From: Dehalococcoidia bacterium
GTDB lineage: Bacteria; Chloroflexota; Dehalococcoidia; UBA2979
Direction of reading: 5' to 3'
NCBI GenBank assembly: GCA_030745285.1
Contig: JASLOV010000063.1
Coordinates: forward strand, 1 to 42,843
DNA: 42,843 nucleotides
Positions 23,752 to 32,304 of this stretch are shown here, one piece after another. The position numbers and the translations under genes are program-made. Each line of letters opens with the position of its first letter. Within the stretch, counting starts at the first letter, position 1. The notes under the pieces were generated by a model. That model had not been told where the DNA came from and ran no database searches. It saw only the letters and a program-made list of their open reading frames with translations.

Positions 23752-24980
23752 TGAATGCACGAGAGCAGGATCGCAGGCGCTTCTTGAAGAGCGGCGCAGC
23801 GCTGGCCGGATTGGCGGTGGGCGGGACCCCGTCGGCATACGGCCAGCCGATGTCGAGAGATGTCTCCAGGATTCCTCCCTACGGCATGCGCTCGCGGTTC
23901 GAGACCTCGCACCGGGGTAGCGGGAGACTGCACTCGGGGCAGTCGCCGCTTCAAGATTCGGTGGGGATCATCACCCCGAACCCACTTCACTACGTGGTGA
24001 GTCATGGGGCCTGGTCGCCGGATATCGATCCGCAGGCACATCGTCTCCTGGTCGACGGCATGGTCGACCGTCCGCTGGTCTTCACGATGGACGAGTTGAA
24101 GCGCCTGCCGTCCGTCACGCGGACCCATTTCCTCATGTGCGCGGGCAGCAGCTACGTGACGCGCGGACCGAGGCGGAACGCGCGGACCGTTCAGGAGACC
24201 CACGGGTGGACGAGTTGCGCCGAATGGACCGGGGTGCCGCTCTCCATCGTGCTCGCTGAGGCGGGCGTGCAGGACAGGGCCAGCTGGGTCGTCGCGGAGG
24301 ACGTGACGCGGAAGTGGACGGTGAGCATCCCCCTGGCCAAGGCGATGGACGACACGGTGCTGGTCTACGGCCAGAACGGCGAGGCGATACGCCCCGAGCA
24401 GGGCTACCCGCTGCGGATGCTGGCCCCGGGCTTCGAGGGCACCCGTAGCACGAAGTGGTTGCGGCGAATCAAGGTCGTGGACGAGGCCTATCTCACCCGG
24501 TGGGAGATCACCGTCTACACGAACCTGATGCCGGACGGTAAGGCACGCTGGTTCCAGTTCGAGTTCGAACCGAATTCCGTGATCACCTTCCCGTCGGGCG
24601 AGCAACAGCTGCCGGGTCCAGGATTCTTCGAGATCACCGGCTTGGCGTGGTCCGGCGGCGGCGCCGTCCGCAGGGTGGAGGTGTCCGTCGACGGCGGTCG
24701 CACCTGGGCGGACGCGCAGATTCAGGACCCGGTGCATCGGATGGCACACACCCGGTTCCGGTTCCCTTGGCAGTGGCAGGGCGGCGAGGCGACGCTGCAG
24801 TCGCGCTGCACCGATGAGCGGGGGGACATCCAGCCATCGCTGGCCGAGTTGAACCAGATCTGGGGTGTGGACAACGAATACTGGACGACATCCACCAACC
24901 GGGTCCAGCACCTCAACGCCATTCAACCCTGGAAGGTCGATCGAGACGGGAGCGTTCGCAATGCGATATGGGAATCGTGA
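23751..24980 (+). CDS. SoxC/SorA-like molybdopterin oxidoreductase (sulfite oxidase family), Tat-exported
   Basis: 409 residues; ATG at 23751 follows GAGGGGAGAG and shares a base with the AOR stop. The N-terminus DRRRFLKSGAALAGLAVGG is a twin-arginine signal. The Moco domain covers about 70-270, with the presumed Mo-ligand Cys C130 in FLMCAGSSYVTRGP (the family's usual CSGN/CAGN is changed to CAGS). The dimerisation domain has the expected GRTWADAQIQ and FRFPWQWQGGEATLQSRCTDERG segments. SoxC and SorA oxidise sulfane sulfur or sulfite in the periplasm and pass electrons to a cytochrome c. The next gene encodes exactly such a cytochrome, overlapping by 20 bases. Actual substrate is not proven. 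Confidence 0.9.
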   Translation: MNAREQDRRRFLKSGAALAGLAVGGTPSAYGQPMSRDVSRIPPYGMRSRFETSHRGSGRLHSGQSPLQDSVGIITPNPLHYVVSHGAWSPDIDPQAHRLLVDGMVDRPLVFTMDELKRLPSVTRTHFLMCAGSSYVTRGPRRNARTVQETHGWTSCAEWTGVPLSIVLAEAGVQDRASWVVAEDVTRKWTVSIPLAKAMDDTVLVYGQNGEAIRPEQGYPLRMLAPGFEGTRSTKWLRRIKVVDEAYLTRWEITVYTNLMPDGKARWFQFEFEPNSVITFPSGEQQLPGPGFFEITGLAWSGGGAVRRVEVSVDGGRTWADAQIQDPVHRMAHTRFRFPWQWQGGEATLQSRCTDERGDIQPSLAELNQIWGVDNEYWTTSTNRVQHLNAIQPWKVDRDGSVRNAIWES

Positions 24981-25653
24981 CGTGATCGTGCCACTCGCCG
25001 TTGTGATGACCCTGGCCGCCAGCTCCGCGCTGGCGCAGGGACCCGCGTATGGACTGGGCAGGGCGCCCACAGCCGACGAGGTCAGTGCCTGGGGGATCAT
25101 CGTCGGTCCCTCCGGACAGGATCTGCCACCGGGGAGCGGCACCGCCGAGGACGGCGCGAGCATCTACGGCGCGAAGTGCGCCTACTGCCACGGTCCGACC
25201 GGTGCGGAGCCGTACATGTCTCGGAGACGAGAGCGGCCGTTCACGCCGGAGATGTACTGTTGCTTCCCGGCGCCACTGGTGGGAGGCGAGTCCTCGCTCA
25301 CGACCCTCATTCCCGTGAAGACCGTCGGAGCCTACTGGGCCTCGGCGACGACGCTGTGGGACTACATCGCGCGAGGGATGCCCCCGAACGAGAACTACCG
25401 GAACACGAGAGGGGGCTACGAGTTCGCCGAGCGAGTCAATGCGCAGGGCCCGCTCAGCGACGACGACGTCTACGCGCTCACGGCGTTCATCCTGTTTCAG
25501 AACGGCCTCGTCCAGGAGCGCGACGTCATGAACGCCGAGAGTCTGCCGAACGTCAAGATGCCTGGCCGTGACGTGATGATCCCCGCCGACCCGAACACGT
25601 GGTATCCGAAGCGGCAGGTCGATCCGCACGTCAGCCCGAACTCGCGGCCGTAG
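24961..25653 (+). CDS. SoxD/SorB-like exported cytochrome c
   Basis: 230 residues; the ATG at 24961 overlaps the upstream gene by 20 bases and has a GGGAG-type site. A signal peptide ends near SALAQ (residue 26). The single haem site is C73-A-Y-C76-H77 in IYGAKCAYCHG. An MPPNENY segment probably supplies the distal Met. The C-terminal LSDDDVYALTAFILFQNGLV helix is characteristic of SoxD/SorB-type cytochromes. It should accept electrons from the Moco subunit and pass them to the respiratory chain. It is the last gene of the operon and convergent with the histidine kinase (24-base gap). Confidence 0.9.
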   Translation: MRYGNRDVIVPLAVVMTLAASSALAQGPAYGLGRAPTADEVSAWGIIVGPSGQDLPPGSGTAEDGASIYGAKCAYCHGPTGAEPYMSRRRERPFTPEMYCCFPAPLVGGESSLTTLIPVKTVGAYWASATTLWDYIARGMPPNENYRNTRGGYEFAERVNAQGPLSDDDVYALTAFILFQNGLVQERDVMNAESLPNVKMPGRDVMIPADPNTWYPKRQVDPHVSPNSRP

Positions 25654-25677
25654 CCGTCGGCCCTCGTCGCGTGCCGC

Positions 25678-28311
25678 TCAGGCGCCTTGCGCCGGGCCGG
25701 CCGACTCGGGACTCGGATGCGCCGCGGTCCTGGGCACGACGGTTGACGCGGGCAGTCTCAGGAATCGCTCGAGCACGCGCTGGAGATCCGGCACACGGAG
25801 CGGCTTGGAGAGGTAGTCGTCCATGCCGGCTTCCAGACACCCATCGCGATCGCCGGCCATGGCGTTCGCCGTCAGCGCCACGATCGGCGTGTGGATGCCA
25901 GGGGCCTCCTGCCGACGAATCTCGGCCGTGGCCTGAAACCCGTCCATTTCCGGCATCTGGCAGTCCATGAGCACGACGTCGTACGTCCGCGCGCTGAGCG
26001 CGTCCACCGCGTCCCGGCCGTTCGCGACGACGTCGGCACGATAGCCCAGCCGTTCGAGCGTGAGCACGATCACCTTCTGGTTGACGACGTTGTCCTCTGC
26101 CACCAGGATGCGGGACTTCGCCTGGGATTCGTGTTCAGCGAGATCGTGGCGCGTTACGAGCGGCGCGTCCGGGGTCGTCGTGACCTGCGCCAGCACGGTC
26201 TGGACGCACGCGAGGAGCTGGCGGCGCCTGACCGGCTTCGTCAAGTAGCCGGCGAATCCGGCCGCCCGGGCCTCGGCCGCCTGTCCGCGCTGCCCGCTGG
26301 AGGTCAGCAGAATGAGCGCACCGTTGGCGAACGCCGGCGCCTGGCGGAGCCGGCGTCCCAGCTCGAGGCCATCCATGCCGGGCATCATCATGTCGAGGAC
26401 CGCGATCGGATAGGCGACGCCGGCCTCGTGTGCGGCGGCCAGGTGAGCGAGCGCCGCCTCGCCTCCGATCTGGGCTTCGACCTGCATTCCGGCCGCGCCC
26501 AACTGCTGGGTGAGCAGCGTTCGATTCGTCGCGTTGTCGTCGACGACGAGGACGCGTACGCCCGCCAAGGCGGAGAGATCGACCGGCGCAGGGGCGGCGG
26601 TGCTCTCGGCCTTGGCCAGGCGCACGGTGAACCAGAACGTGCTGCCTTGTCCCTCGGCGCTCTCGACGCCGATGGTGCCGCCCATGAGCTCGACCAACTG
26701 CTTCGAGATGGCCAGGCCCAATCCGGTGCCGCCGTACTTCCGCGTCGTCGAGCCGTCGGCCTGCGAGAACGGCTGGAACAGCCGCGGCTGTGCCTCGGCC
26801 GGAATTCCGCATCCCGTGTCACGCACCTCCACGCGCAGGATGGCCGCGTCGGCCGAGTCGTCGTGCCGCGTCGCGCGCACGACGACCTCACCCTCGGCCG
26901 TGAACTTGACGGCGTTGCCCACGAGGTTCATGAGCACCTGCCGCAACCGGCCGGGATCGCCCGTCACCGTCACGGCGATGTTCGGATCGATGAGTGCCGT
27001 GAGCTCGACGCCCTTGTCGTGCGCGCGCGCCGCCAGCAGCTCGACGACGTCCTCGACCGTCGTGCGAAGATCGAACTCCCGCGACTCGATCGTGAGGCGA
27101 CCCGCCTCGATCTTCGAGAAGTCCAGGACGTCGTTGATGATCGTGAGCAGCGCTTCACCCGAGCCGCGGACGGTCTCGGCGTAGTCGCGCTGCTCGCGGT
27201 TGAGCGATGTTTCGAGCAGCAGGTCGGTCATACCGATGATCCCATTCATCGGCGTCCGGATCTCGTGGCTCATCATGGCGAGGAAGGCGCTCTTCGCCTG
27301 GGTCGCCTGTCGCAGCGCCTCCCGTTCGCGGAGCGTTTCGATCTGCTTCGTGTGGGCCCGCTCCACGGCCAGCCGCGCCATCAAGATCAGCAAGACCGAG
27401 ACGATCGTCAGCGCGGCGGACAGGTCGCGGAACCCGTCCAGCACGTCGGGCAACGGCAGCGCCGAGCGCAGCGCGTAGTCGAGGACGGGAATGAGGCCGA
27501 GCGCCGCGAAGATCAGCCAGGGGCGAGAGGCGGTCGTCGCCTCGTCCTCACCGGGCGCCGGATCCGCCGCCGTGGCCGGGGCGTCGTAGGCGGCCCACGC
27601 GTAGAAGAAGAACGGCAGGATCCAGGTGACGTCGTAGACGAAGACGCTGCGATAGACGCCCTGCCAGATGTCGATGTAGCTGATGGTCGACGTGACGAAG
27701 TAGACCAGGAGGCCGAACGCGAGGCGCCGGTAGGTCGACTCCCAGCGCGTGCCCCGCGTCGCGACCATGATGCCGGCCATGCCCGCCACGGCCAGCAGTT
27801 GCTGCAACTCTGAGAGCCACAGCAGCGACAACGACGCGCGATCCACGCTGTCCGGCGCGGCGACCAGGCTGGTGACGACGTGCGAGTAGAGGAAGCCGAC
27901 GAGCACGGCCAGTCCGGCGATGTCGACGGCCGTGGTGGGCGCCGCGGCGTCGCGGCTCCCGCGATGGGGCTGCGCGAGGAGCGCCAGCAGCGGCGTCGCG
28001 CCGCCGAAGAGCGCGAAGACCGCATGCCAGCCCAGCCAGGAAGTTTCGCGGGCAAGCAGAAACTCGTCGAGCGTCCAGCCGATAAGTCCAATGGAGGAGA
28101 CGGCGAGGCCGAAGGCGATCGTGGCCCAGAAGAGCCAATGACACCCGGACCACTCCCGGCGCCGATGGGCGATCACACCGATGCCCAGCAGCGGCGGGAC
28201 CAGCAGCGTGCCGCATCGGAACCAGAGCAGGGCGGCCGGGAGATCTCGGAGGAGCCAACCCACCGTCAGGTAGACGAGCGAGTAGGCGGCTCCCGCCGCA
28301 AGCCAGAGCAT
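25678..28311 (-). CDS. Membrane hybrid sensor histidine kinase with two receiver domains
   Basis: 877 residues. Seven to eight hydrophobic helices fill residues 1-315, with no recognised periplasmic sensor domain. A short coiled coil (316-340) is followed by HisKA with phospho-acceptor H349 in FLAMMSHEIRTP, the HATPase domain with N-box LMNLVGNAVKF and GTGLGLAI, receiver 1 (about 585-705, D640 in AVLDMMMPG), and receiver 2 (about 733-850, D783 in LMDCQMPEMDG). There is no HPt domain at the end, unlike BarA-type kinases. A free HPt gene lies 1.2 kb away at 29550-29918. No clear ribosome site precedes the ATG. The signal sensed is unknown. Confidence 0.93.
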   Translation of the reverse strand: MLWLAAGAAYSLVYLTVGWLLRDLPAALLWFRCGTLLVPPLLGIGVIAHRRREWSGCHWLFWATIAFGLAVSSIGLIGWTLDEFLLARETSWLGWHAVFALFGGATPLLALLAQPHRGSRDAAAPTTAVDIAGLAVLVGFLYSHVVTSLVAAPDSVDRASLSLLWLSELQQLLAVAGMAGIMVATRGTRWESTYRRLAFGLLVYFVTSTISYIDIWQGVYRSVFVYDVTWILPFFFYAWAAYDAPATAADPAPGEDEATTASRPWLIFAALGLIPVLDYALRSALPLPDVLDGFRDLSAALTIVSVLLILMARLAVERAHTKQIETLREREALRQATQAKSAFLAMMSHEIRTPMNGIIGMTDLLLETSLNREQRDYAETVRGSGEALLTIINDVLDFSKIEAGRLTIESREFDLRTTVEDVVELLAARAHDKGVELTALIDPNIAVTVTGDPGRLRQVLMNLVGNAVKFTAEGEVVVRATRHDDSADAAILRVEVRDTGCGIPAEAQPRLFQPFSQADGSTTRKYGGTGLGLAISKQLVELMGGTIGVESAEGQGSTFWFTVRLAKAESTAAPAPVDLSALAGVRVLVVDDNATNRTLLTQQLGAAGMQVEAQIGGEAALAHLAAAHEAGVAYPIAVLDMMMPGMDGLELGRRLRQAPAFANGALILLTSSGQRGQAAEARAAGFAGYLTKPVRRRQLLACVQTVLAQVTTTPDAPLVTRHDLAEHESQAKSRILVAEDNVVNQKVIVLTLERLGYRADVVANGRDAVDALSARTYDVVLMDCQMPEMDGFQATAEIRRQEAPGIHTPIVALTANAMAGDRDGCLEAGMDDYLSKPLRVPDLQRVLERFLRLPASTVVPRTAAHPSPESAGPAQGA

Positions 28312-28449
28312 TCACCAGGATTGTCGACCGGATCGCGCGAGGAAGACAGCAGATTGAGAGGCATCCTTGCACCGGATTCGCAGCATCCTGACAGCAGCTG
28401 ACACCAGCGGACAGAAGCGTTGGTGAGCGACGGCGTGTTCGAGGCCAGC

Positions 28450-28478
28450 GTCCGAACGTCGTATCATGACGTCCGAAC
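28450..28478 (+). promoter_or_regulatory. Direct repeat GTCCGAAC flanking a -10-like TATCAT
   Basis: GTCCGAAC occurs at 28450-28457 and 28471-28478, 21 bases apart (two helical turns), with TATCAT at 28462-28467 between. It sits 20-50 bases before the GTG of the pilin-associated gene. There is no matching -35, so an activator-dependent promoter is conceivable. Tentative. Confidence 0.3.
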
Positions 28479-28497
28479 CACGAGCCAGGGGGAAGCG

Positions 28498-28983
28498 GTG
28501 AGCGAACAAGACGACTCGGGCGAGGCCAGGCGCCTGGCCGACGAGGCGATGGCGCAGATTGCGGAGGTGGCGTCGCGGCCGCCACCGCCTCCGGCGGCCG
28601 AGGTGCGCGCTGGGACGAGACGGCGTGTGGCGCTCATCGGATTGGCCGTCGGTGTACCGACGCTTGCGTTCCTGCTGGTGCAGGATTTCGCCGTCGGCGG
28701 CGTACGGGCGTTGCTCCAGCCGCGCCTCCCCGAGGCCGAGCTTCGCCTGCAGATACTGAGCACGGTCAACGACCTCGTCATCGAGATCGATGCGTTCTAC
28801 GAGGACTACGGTGAGTTGCCCGAGAGCCTCGTGGAGGTGGCCTCGCCGTCTGCCGCCGGGTGGCGTTACACGCTCGTCGGGCGCGACAGGTATCGCGTCG
28901 AGCTCACGCAGGATGGGCAGTCGGTGACCTACGACTCGGCGGACGACGCCGACGAAGTGTTCGAGGAGGTACGGCAGCCATGA
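28498..28983 (+). CDS. Single-pass membrane protein of unknown function, upstream of a prepilin-like gene
   Basis: 161 residues from the GTG at 28498, preceded by AGGGGGAA; earlier in-frame starts lack a site. A Pro-rich acidic cytoplasmic N-terminus (about 1-40) is followed by one transmembrane helix (about 45-63, VALIGLAVGVPTLAFLLVQ). A small exported domain contains IDAFYEDYGELPESL, a pattern common in pseudopilin-type globular domains. The stop overlaps the next start as ATGA. It lacks a prepilin peptidase site, so it is probably an accessory protein of the pilus-like system rather than a pilin. Confidence 0.72.
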   Translation: MSEQDDSGEARRLADEAMAQIAEVASRPPPPPAAEVRAGTRRRVALIGLAVGVPTLAFLLVQDFAVGGVRALLQPRLPEAELRLQILSTVNDLVIEIDAFYEDYGELPESLVEVASPSAAGWRYTLVGRDRYRVELTQDGQSVTYDSADDADEVFEEVRQP

Positions 28984-29531
28984 CCGGTAGGAATCCTCGT
29001 CCGGCGCGGAGTGATCTCGGGTTCACGCTGATCGAACTGATGCTGGTTGTCACGATCATCGGCATCGTCGCGGCGATCGCGATTCCGGCCCTCGGCCGGG
29101 CGCGGATCGCGTCGTTCGAAACGGCGGCGATAGGAGCACTGCGGACATTGGGCAGCGCGCAGTCGGCCTTTGCGGCTTCCTGTAGCGGTGGCTACTTCGC
29201 GCCGTCCCTCGTCTGGCTGGGGCGTGCGCCCGCCGGTGGGGATGCATTCGTCCAGCCCGATCTGGTGGGGAACGGGCGACGCGTGGATCGGCAAGCCTAC
29301 CAGCTGCGATTCGCGGCCGGCCGGCGAGCCCGGAGCAGCCCGGCGGCGTGCAACGGGCTGCGGCCGGGCCGTGCCGTCGAGAGCTACTTTGTCGGCGCCA
29401 ACCCGCGGAACCGCCGGGAAGGTGCGAGGTACTTCGGGACCAACTCGAGCGGCACGATCTACCAGAGCACGCGCCGCGTACGGGTCACGCAGATGGGCGT
29501 GCCGCGGGCACCCGCCCGACCGATTCAGTAG
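28980..29531 (+). CDS. Type IV pilin/type II secretion pseudopilin-like protein
   Basis: 183 residues. The class III signal DLG|FTLIELMLVVTIIGIVAAIAIP has the predicted cut after G14, with E19 at the +5 position and a hydrophobic helix of about 20 residues. The globular part is basic with two cysteines (in AASCSGG and PAACNGL) that could form a disulfide. The start overlaps the previous stop by 4 bases. It would be cleaved by a prepilin peptidase and assembled by a GspE/PilB ATPase; one such ATPase is encoded at 30112-32280. Whether it is a pilus subunit or a secretion pseudopilin cannot be decided. Confidence 0.88.
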   Translation: MTGRNPRPARSDLGFTLIELMLVVTIIGIVAAIAIPALGRARIASFETAAIGALRTLGSAQSAFAASCSGGYFAPSLVWLGRAPAGGDAFVQPDLVGNGRRVDRQAYQLRFAAGRRARSSPAACNGLRPGRAVESYFVGANPRNRREGARYFGTNSSGTIYQSTRRVRVTQMGVPRAPARPIQ

Positions 29532-29549
29532 CGGCGCTGCAGGTGTGAC

Positions 29550-29918
29550 CTAGGAGGGTAACTTGGCCAGGAGCTGCCCGAGTTCGGTGACCTGCCGCTC
29601 GAGGTCCGCGTAGGCCTGCTCGGCCCTCGACAGGTCGGTGGCCCGACCGAACGATTCGAGCCGACGCGCCGTCTCGTAGGCGCCGTCCGTACCGAAGATG
29701 CCGACCGACCCCTTCAGGATGTGGGAGGTCCGGGCCACGGCCCCGGCATCCCGCCGCTCGACCGCGTCACGCACCGCCGAGAGCTGTGACGGGTAGGCTT
29801 GCAGAAACGCCTCACCGACCTGGCCCAACATCTCCGCGTCACCATCGAATCGGTCGATCAGCACGTCCATCGGCGTCTTCGCCTCTGTCGCGTGTTTCGT
29901 TCGACCCTGTCGGCCCAT
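29550..29918 (-). CDS. Stand-alone HPt phosphotransfer protein
   Basis: 122 residues if the ATG at 29918 is used; an internal ATG at 29870 is an alternative and neither has a strong ribosome site. The helical core carries the phospho-accepting His in ARTSHILKGSVGIFG, the canonical HxxKG motif, followed by ARRLESFGRATDLSRAEQAYADLE. HPt proteins pass phosphate between receiver domains. The neighbours are a hybrid kinase that lacks its own HPt and an ATPase carrying a receiver, so a His-Asp-His-Asp relay across these three is plausible. Confidence 0.88.
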   Translation of the reverse strand: MGRQGRTKHATEAKTPMDVLIDRFDGDAEMLGQVGEAFLQAYPSQLSAVRDAVERRDAGAVARTSHILKGSVGIFGTDGAYETARRLESFGRATDLSRAEQAYADLERQVTELGQLLAKLPS

Positions 29919-30066
29919 CAGGTGTGCCCGCTTCGTTCGGGCCACACACCCACCTGTCAAAGCAGGAACGGTGCCAGTGCGGCCCCGGCGACGATCGACG
30001 AAAGAACCAATGCTAGCAACTGTTTCGGTCACTGTTCTTCTTGGCTTGAGTACGGGAGCGGGCGGA

Positions 30067-30106
30067 AGCGCACACAAGCGGGCGCCCCGACGCACAGGTG
30101 TGCGCT
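30067..30106 (-). terminator. Nine-base inverted repeat after the GspE-receiver gene
   Basis: AGCGCACAC (30067-30075) and GTGTGCGCT (30098-30106) are exact inverted repeats with a 22-base loop, just past the stop of the ATPase-receiver gene at 30112 and before the HPt gene. A nested CGCAC-AGGT-GTGCG hairpin shares the right arm. No T-tract follows on the minus strand. It may attenuate transcription into the HPt gene or simply protect the 3' end. Confidence 0.3.
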
Positions 30107-30111
30107 CGGTC

Positions 30112-32280
30112 TCAGCCCCGCGCCCGACGGAGGGCCGCCTTGGCGCGCGCCAGGAACCGCCGGGGCTCGATCGGCTTCCGGATGTAGTCGTCGGCGCCGC
30201 GATCGATCAGCTGAGTCTCGGCGTCCGGGTCGGGGCTGCTCGTGAACACGATGATCGGCAGCCCCGCGGTTCCGACGGTCGCGCGGGCCCGCGCGAGGAC
30301 GCCCCAGCCATCCAGCCGCGGCATCTCGAGGTCCAAGATCATCAGCGAGTAGACCTCCTGCTCGAGGGCCAGGAGGGCGGTGACGCCATCGGCCGCCTCC
30401 GACACCTGGCAGCCTTCCCGTTCGAGTAGCGCCTTCGCGAACGTCCGATTCGTCGGGTCGTCGTCGACGACGAGGATGCGTGCGCCGTCCAGGGACGCCG
30501 TCGGAAGTCCAGCCGCCGAACTGGTCGTCGGATCGGCCGCGCGCGAGATCAGTTCCGTGGTCGATGACAGCCCGGCGTCGACGGGCTCCGTGCCCGGGCC
30601 GCCGACGACCCGCTCGATCTCTCCGAGCGTCGTCAGGCACTGCTGCTCCATGGCCAGGCCGACCTGGCGCAGCGTTCGCATCCCTTCCTTGACCGCCGCG
30701 GCTTCGAGATCGGTTGCGGTCGCCCCCGAGGCGATCAGCGTCTGGAGCGCCGGACTCATCATCAGGGTTTCGACGACGGGAAGTCGGCCGACGAACCCGG
30801 TGCCGTCGCACTGGTCGCACCCGGATACCCGCATCGTCGCGGTGACGCCAAAGAGTTGGCCGAGCCGTTGCTCGTCGTTCGAGAGGTCCCCGACAATCCG
30901 GACGCCGCACGTGGCGCAGACACGCCGGATCAGCCGCTGGGCCACGACGCCACGCACCGTGTCCACGAGCGCCGAGGGGTCGAGGCCCAGGTCGACCAGC
31001 CGGCGGACGGCGCTCGCGGCGTCGTTCGTATGCACCGTGGCCAGCACCAGGTGGCCCGTCAGACTCGCCTGGACGGCGATCTCCGCGGTCTCGGCGTCCC
31101 GGATCTCACCGACGAGGATGATGTCCGGATCCTGTCGGAGGATCGCGCGCAGCGCCGAGGCGAACGTCACGCCCTGCTTCGGGGCGACCTGCATCTGCGT
31201 CGCCGCGGGCAGCTCGTACTCGATCGGATCCTCCACTGTCATGATGTTGACGTCCTCGGTGGCCAGCTCCCACAACGCGGCGTAGAGCGTCGTCGTCTTG
31301 CCCGATCCGGTGGGGCCGGTGACGAGGATGATGCCCTGTCGTTCCTTCAAGAGCGTCCGGAGGCGCTCGAGCTCCGGGTCGGCAAGTCCCAGCGTGTCGA
31401 GGCGCGCTGAGGACGTCGGATCGAGGAGGCGGATGACGGCCTTCTCGGACCCGCGCGTCGGCACGGTGGAGATCCGCATGTCGAAGACGCGGTTGGCGAT
31501 CGCGAGGCTCGTCCGCCCATCGTGCGGTTTCAGGCGGTTCGACAGGTCGATATCGCTGAGCACCTTGATCCGGGACACGACCCGGTCCATGACCGGCAAC
31601 GGCAGCTGCATGTAGTGACTGAGCACGCCGTCGATCCTGAATCGAACGACACCGCCGCCTGCGCCGGGCTGGATGTGAATGTCGCTGGCTCGGCGCGCGA
31701 CGGCATCCCGGAAAATGAGGTTCGTCAGCTTGATGACGGGGCCGCCCTCGACCTCATCGGCCGTGACCTGGGCGGGGCCCTGGTCATCCACGTCACTGAC
31801 GAGCGTCTCGAGATCCTCGTCGACGTGGGCGAGCAGCGTCTCGACGGCGCGGTCGGGCGAGTACCGTGACTCGATGATCTTCGAGAGCGCCGCGGGCGGC
31901 GCGACCGCCATCACGGGCTTGCGACCCGACGCGAACGCGATGGCTTGCTCGGTGTCGAGGTTCAGCGGGTCGGCGCTCGCGACGTGCAGGTTGCGGTCGT
32001 CCTCACGAAGTGGGAAGACCTGGAACTGCTGGACGACGCTGCTCGGCAGGAGCCGCGTGGCAGCCGAACGCGCCGCCTCGAGATTGGCGACCTCGAGGTT
32101 GAGTGCGGTGGCAATCGACTCAGCCAGATCGGTCTGCGAGACGCCGCAGTGCCGTGAGACGGCGGTCCAGGCGTCGGCTGCCGGCGTCTTCGGTTCGACC
32201 GCCAGATGCTCCGCGTCCTGGAGTCGGGCGGTACGGGCGGCGCGAACGAGCCAGTGGACCGGTTCGGATTGGGGAGCCAT
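30112..32280 (-). CDS. GspE/PilB-type assembly ATPase fused to a C-terminal receiver domain
   Basis: 722 residues. An N-terminal GspE/MshEN-like domain covers about 40-140. The secretion ATPase core spans about 170-560, with SDIHIQP, Walker A GPTGSGKTT (322-330), Asp box MTVEDPIEYE, Walker B region DPDIILVGEIRDAETAE and a His box near LVLATVHTNDA. A zinc tetracysteine is formed by C455-x2-C458 and C488-x2-C491. After an Ala/Ser/Thr-rich linker (about 565-597) comes a full receiver (600-722) with acidic D606-D608, phospho-acceptor D650, T680 and K702. These ATPases power pilus or type II secretion assembly; a receiver on the C-terminus is unusual. The pilin-like gene and HPt lie beside it. Confidence 0.93.
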   Translation of the reverse strand: MAPQSEPVHWLVRAARTARLQDAEHLAVEPKTPAADAWTAVSRHCGVSQTDLAESIATALNLEVANLEAARSAATRLLPSSVVQQFQVFPLREDDRNLHVASADPLNLDTEQAIAFASGRKPVMAVAPPAALSKIIESRYSPDRAVETLLAHVDEDLETLVSDVDDQGPAQVTADEVEGGPVIKLTNLIFRDAVARRASDIHIQPGAGGGVVRFRIDGVLSHYMQLPLPVMDRVVSRIKVLSDIDLSNRLKPHDGRTSLAIANRVFDMRISTVPTRGSEKAVIRLLDPTSSARLDTLGLADPELERLRTLLKERQGIILVTGPTGSGKTTTLYAALWELATEDVNIMTVEDPIEYELPAATQMQVAPKQGVTFASALRAILRQDPDIILVGEIRDAETAEIAVQASLTGHLVLATVHTNDAASAVRRLVDLGLDPSALVDTVRGVVAQRLIRRVCATCGVRIVGDLSNDEQRLGQLFGVTATMRVSGCDQCDGTGFVGRLPVVETLMMSPALQTLIASGATATDLEAAAVKEGMRTLRQVGLAMEQQCLTTLGEIERVVGGPGTEPVDAGLSSTTELISRAADPTTSSAAGLPTASLDGARILVVDDDPTNRTFAKALLEREGCQVSEAADGVTALLALEQEVYSLMILDLEMPRLDGWGVLARARATVGTAGLPIIVFTSSPDPDAETQLIDRGADDYIRKPIEPRRFLARAKAALRRARG

Positions 32281-32304
32281 GAGGCGCTGAGGGAGTCTCG
32301 TCAG

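Noticed and set aside
25891..27813. A 640-codon plus-strand frame opposite the hybrid kinase
   Set aside because: Antisense shadow; the kinase frame contains complete HisKA, HATPase and receiver motifs.
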